Source of the DNA: an uncultured Oscillospiraceae bacterium
Lineage (GTDB): Bacteria > Bacillota > Clostridia > Oscillospirales > Oscillospiraceae
NCBI GenBank assembly: GCA_934661715.1
Contig: CAKUJL010000058.1
Coordinates: 1-8,080, forward strand
Reading direction: 5' to 3'
Length of the DNA stretch: 8,080 nt
Shown here: piece by piece, positions 7,501 to 8,080 of the stretch
Numbering within the stretch: position 1 is the first letter of the stretch
How the letters are laid out: every line of letters begins with the position of its first letter
The notes under the pieces: model-generated
Told to the model about the DNA's origin: nothing
Database searches by the model: none
What the model saw: only the letters and a program-made list of their open reading frames with translations
Position numbers and translations under genes: made by a program

Positions 7501-8080
7501 GGCTGAAATAATCCCACACGCGATCGCCGTATTTTTCTTCCAGCTGGTCGCGCCTCTCGTCGAAGCGCACCCATTCCGGCGGATCGGGCTCGACCTGCTC
7601 CCATGTGTTCAGGTCGATCTTCCCGCGCGGCACTGTCGGTGCCATAGCGTTCAGCTCCTCCATGCTGCGCATAAATTCAGGGTCGTCCGCCTTCATCTGC
7701 TCGTACTGCTCGCGCAGCTGTGCGCCCTCGCGTCTCGCCTTTGCGGTCCTGCCGTCGTAGCCCTCTTCGAGCTTTCTGTTCCAGTATTTCGGATTTGCCC
7801 CGGGTGTGAAGCCCTCTCTTTGCTGAATAGCGTGCTGTACCTCGTGGGTAAGGGAATTCAGCAATGCCTCCGGCCTGTTTTTCAGGTCACGGCTCAACTC
7901 AATGCTGTCGAACCTGCGATTATACCCGCCGTTCTGCCCGCGCTCCAATGTCTGGAACGTTACACCGACATCGGCAAGATCGGGATAGGCTGCAAACAGC
8001 TCCGGCGCGTCCTCCTTTCTCCCGGTAAACGGGGCATAGATATTTTGCGTCTGATAGGGGCGGATACCGGGGCGGGTAAA
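1514..8080 (-). CDS. Giant phage/mobile-element polyvalent protein (5' partial, at least 2188 codons)
   Basis: The reading frame is open from the right edge to the TGA at 1516-1514. A TTG at 7948-7946 could be taken for the start, but it has no ribosome site, and the 44 codons before it are open and include APELFAAYPDLADVGVTF, which fits the peptidase-like domain. The true start is therefore outside. With residue 1 at 8080, the order is: metallopeptidase-like domain with HEVQH (79-83) and AGEIEARD (about 216-223); MuF C-terminal-like domain (about 285-420); a conserved domain from MHNMTEEKL (509) to EAKPQR (971) and VRFS (1028-1031); a helix-rich core; a hydrophobic segment (about 1810-1827); and a C-terminal tail ending APWNS. 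The architecture matches large polyvalent proteins of phages and conjugative elements (Iyer and colleagues' class), which are thought to travel with the DNA into the new host. No helicase, primase or methylase domain is visible. Which element type encodes it cannot be decided here. Confidence 0.85.
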   Translation of the reverse strand, partial: FTRPGIRPYQTQNIYAPFTGRKEDAPELFAAYPDLADVGVTFQTLERGQNGGYNRRFDSIELSRDLKNRPEALLNSLTHEVQHAIQQREGFTPGANPKYWNRKLEEGYDGRTAKARREGAQLREQYEQMKADDPEFMRSMEELNAMAPTVPRGKIDLNTWEQVEPDPPEWVRFDERRDQLEEKYGDRVWDYFSLRDSIDRNARDGRLPTDLYRDTAGEIEARDAAARRSLTAEERRGRKPDTGDENTVFADGGESYSINNTRGLTIREQMKKYRAGEMTTHDEFYYGESPSSLDAAGFDGKPLVMSQKDFRKSRSEKHNVPPRAMTRLAEALSDPVLSFEVGDKIGILTKDIDGDGKPLLVGVLKNTELDGESVDRIKSAYGLDDPQAWIKNQIAEGKTLRIYDSKKADSFLGEFGYKAERPKDYRSGDTISDVYENVKSPTLGDEIRRQIMGEETEPFKTGESSAKDVDTGGAASSAESVSENGGNVKPKTRFSLDEPVEETKTLVAMHNMTEEKLRRTLDIGAWPAPSIAIVKAKDGHTNYGGYSAVFPRETIDPQRSSKNKVYGGDAWTPTRSNARVEYEVDQSKARALEREIDRLSSEFAGGAFQNSSVIGAAGVNEVTELSLDDIAERLAKYPAVQAAYLQSKGESLEPVYKKKKFDSLGNDVLRQYIDRVGMQEVARLCAEMETGDRLDESALNAAREVIVDDWAKRNARLLERRAENRDKLIAVQKNRLEDWRIEKFIRNAEAYIEQNGTSGDEVDKEATSAKMYSMIAPSGSWGDVEKTVQQWVRPRLGGMLGKPGIYNGKDPYTENGRKPFKETHWDYTAENIVRAMNNASDRGEGMWGLTGGTLTATSAPQYDSVDAIHADEERLRAESDDIHEKRLRDLDIEIDRVVDDLLRSTKAHSDSEYEERHILEDVLAEAAKGEHSPAAIKRSFEKDGYAIKDGNARSIMRLFDIAAKIPVGYFEAKPQRVVGFDEALAVVAPDDAPGDLLSEMRGAGMNVVEYRAGDDADRLDKINSIKNVRFSAEDEDSGEWDKELARMPRSVQEAVQRVKDERGKKPNMQEFPNLDAYLSGRSAQQAAEKAERLRDKGKDEFEGTEALEKLGVKIENSAGDYSVVDQLIANDQAAKIIQRETKKAVKRLDATTKEQNFARGIAIGVYDEEDIPATMNRGKVMQLADYYSAEKSMSTDFIRQRRAEINDRLQEKMKDLFDEHFDGEFAKEKSGKGIAPESGFALYHRTPQRSMRAIFGGKRGQQINEAIFEPVYVNEQERKRFVNRMHDEVRTFKGKDGKEEALTQRERALAHLSIEGKAVEEMVGKSEIKQQIIHAAENLLDGAEMKDAAQEFGLHGKEERELAQRYADWLETKKELDGGEVDRVKVENAAAKYRELYNKFYDAINDFHVAHGYEPIGFIKGYVPHFQPEEVRSKLERTLKAIGVDLGAEVGKLPASIAGLTKEFKPNKRYNPFFQHRNGKSTEYDIQKGFEKYVDYLSDIFYHTDDIMRVRAASKYFRKKYAPDEISAQIQQAEDLKFATAEEKELFLKTNGIIDSSAKMSYQAMNQAMEKYTDSLFDDVTQTTKYGDLVTWLDDYANKLAGKQLFNDRSMEREVGRMSLNVGRKLVSTFARANVAGNLSSALNQTAQLPMIAGELGPKYVAEAIGDIIKGETKGDFADRSDFLTEKRGIRYLTSTKGDKFTAALFWPLERMDYLVSSIAVRGKYRKELAEGKSEKDALRAADRWGRDMMGSRSKGTAPLTFQSKNLISQMVNLFQVEALNSWEHVTQDLFGPGLREMEEKLGKKEASRRLAGIIVGTLLGAFILNRVDEELYGGTPAQFDVLGLLTGFLASGNGLSTNEQLGVWVDDVWQKMTGERLFGTDEDAGNGKFNLAAATEDTIYNVSNDVPYVRNVSGLLGLGDQTLPMPDIYGTAKGIGSAVSDAVSGDTEGFGSEIMRQLMGIAGDTLPGGRQLEKTAQGAETLARGGTYKGSGDNERLQYAVNPDFSTVLQAMLFGRNALSEARDFYAANDGGLSASQTRTYQELVDMGADREVVYDAIQKWRKIDKDDSLTDGEREAAQYELVRKLKLTNEQKERLHDDLSRSSRSYAAAQEAQKQGISAEAYAKYKDTTADLTADKDENGKAINGSKKAKVLDAINKMQLSKKQKDWLYLDAGYSEKDIGKAPWNS
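1562..1840 (-). repeat. Weak duplicated 20-residue motif in the C-terminal tail
   Basis: Visible residues 2081-2100 (codons 1840-1781) and 2154-2173 (codons 1621-1562) align without gaps as [VI]-x-K-[LM]-x-L-[TS]-x-x-Q-K-x-x-L-x-x-D, with six identities and several conservative matches in 20 positions. Both look like the end of one helix, a short turn after L[TS], and a second helix starting with the QK pair. The second copy is followed directly by GYSEKDIGKAPW and the stop. The tail may be a small helical recognition module or simply a similar helical hairpin used twice. Confidence 0.45.
2600..2650 (-). other. Putative transmembrane segment in the giant protein
   Basis: Visible residues about 1810-1827 read AGIIVGTLLGAFILNRV, flanked by basic residues before (KKEASRR) and acidic residues after (DEELYGG). 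Its length, the Gly/Ala small-residue pattern and the charge asymmetry suit a membrane-inserting helix. A further glycine-rich hydrophobic patch (VLGLLTGFLASG) follows. In a protein injected with DNA, this could anchor it in, or help it cross, the recipient membrane. Confidence 0.6.
2651..4980 (-). other. Domain: helix-rich core of the giant protein
   Basis: Visible residues about 1035-1809 are long, charged and mostly helical, with patches I recall as conserved in phage polyvalent proteins: YHRTPQRSMRAIFGGK (His1244), IKGYVPHFQPEEV, NLSSALNQTAQLP, FWPLERMDYLVSS and MMGSRSKGTAPLTFQSK followed by NLFQVEALNSWEHV. The last segment is reminiscent of the C-terminal polyvalent domain called LPD38, though I cannot confirm the match. 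The repeated 'N-x-x-Q-L-P' and aromatic-rich patches suggest association with membranes or other virion proteins. A function in DNA ejection or virion assembly is plausible but not shown. Confidence 0.5.
4991..6556 (-). other. Domain: large conserved polyvalent-protein domain of unknown function
   Basis: Visible residues about 509-1030. The region opens with VAMHNMTEEKL and APSIAIVKAKDGHTNYGGYSAVF, passes through KNKVYGGDAWTPT and a coiled, charged stretch (DEERLRAESDDIHEKRLRDL), and closes with YFEAKPQRVVGFDEALAVVAPD and VEYRAGDDADRL. From memory these opening and closing motifs recur together in clostridial phage and element polyvalent proteins, so it behaves as a unit. No catalytic motif that I recognise is present. 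The rare dense conservation of HN, GHTN and DAWTPT hints at an enzyme or nucleotide/ADP-ribose-type binding fold, but this is only inference. Confidence 0.5.
6821..7228 (-). other. Domain: MuF C-terminal-like (BECR-type toxin/nuclease-like) region
   Basis: Visible residues about 285-420, from FYYGESP to YGYKAE. Key segments are FDGKPLVMSQKDFRKS, EKHNVPPRAM, EALSDPVLSFE, GILTKDIDGDGKPLL, IKSAYGLDDPQAWIKNQI and YDSKKADSFL. The order 'target methionine-rich strand, conserved His, LsDPv, acidic DGkP turn, sxYG' resembles the C-terminal domain of phage MuF proteins. That domain has been described as related to barnase/EndoU/colicin/RelE-like nucleases and is often a toxin module. The assignment rests on remembered sequence pattern. 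Catalytic residues are not assigned, although His318 (in EKHNVP) is an obvious candidate. Confidence 0.55.
7370..8080 (-). other. Domain: zinc-metallopeptidase-like (HExxH) region of the giant protein
   Basis: Visible residues 1-237. The motif LTHEVQHAIQQREGF (H79, E80, H83; codons at 7846-7832) is a canonical HExxH zinc-binding helix. About 135 residues later YRDTAGEIEARDAAARR gives Glu220 (7423-7421), a plausible third ligand in the style of gluzincins. Between them lies a helical, charged insertion. From memory this pair of motifs is characteristic of a metallopeptidase-like domain common in phage polyvalent proteins (possibly the one named LPD23; I cannot confirm the number). Its likely role is proteolysis, either of host targets or of the polyprotein itself. 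Part of the domain may lie beyond the window. Confidence 0.75.

Noticed and set aside
8011..8017. Perfect AAGGAGG on the minus strand as a start site for the giant gene
   Set aside because: Only an in-frame CTG follows at a usable distance, and the surrounding codons read as continuous protein on both sides, so this is coding sequence that resembles a ribosome site.

Overview
The window holds two substantial genes that converge on a shared terminator, plus an AT-rich left margin. The coding DNA is visibly GC-rich, with strong GGAGG-type ribosome binding sites. The giant leftward gene belongs to the 'polyvalent protein' class of phages and integrative elements. Together with a CxxC/CxC zinc-ribbon membrane protein, this points to a prophage or related element in a GC-rich Clostridia-type Firmicute (for example a gut Oscillospirales). 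The host assignment is inference from style, not from a marker gene.

Layout. Bases 1-22 carry the first codons of a leftward gene that runs off the window. Bases 23-369 are an AT-rich gap with two divergent start regions; near its right end is a good sigma-70-like promoter (296-324). Bases 370-1467 (+) encode a 365-residue protein with two tandem zinc ribbons, a helical region, a proline-rich linker, one membrane segment and an outside C-terminal domain. A perfect 12-bp stem at 1475-1504 lies between the two convergent stop codons and probably terminates both transcripts. Bases 1514-8080 (-) are one uninterrupted reading frame of 2188 codons whose 5' end lies beyond the window.

The giant protein reads, N to C: a zinc-metallopeptidase-like domain (HEVQH), a domain resembling the C-terminal toxin/nuclease-like domain of phage MuF proteins, a large uncharacterised conserved domain of about 520 residues, a long helix-rich core, a hydrophobic putative membrane segment, and a C-terminal tail with a weak duplicated motif. 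Short [FY]-S-[LIAM] motifs occur at or near several domain junctions, at spacings of 238, 278 and 258 residues. With a protease-like domain in the same chain, this makes self-processing a testable idea. From established ideas on polyvalent proteins, such a molecule is likely packaged in the virion or co-transferred with DNA, and acts early in the recipient cell.

The zinc-ribbon gene has its own promoter, opposes the giant gene and looks less GC-rich. It therefore looks like an independently expressed cargo ('moron'-like) gene rather than part of the structural operon.
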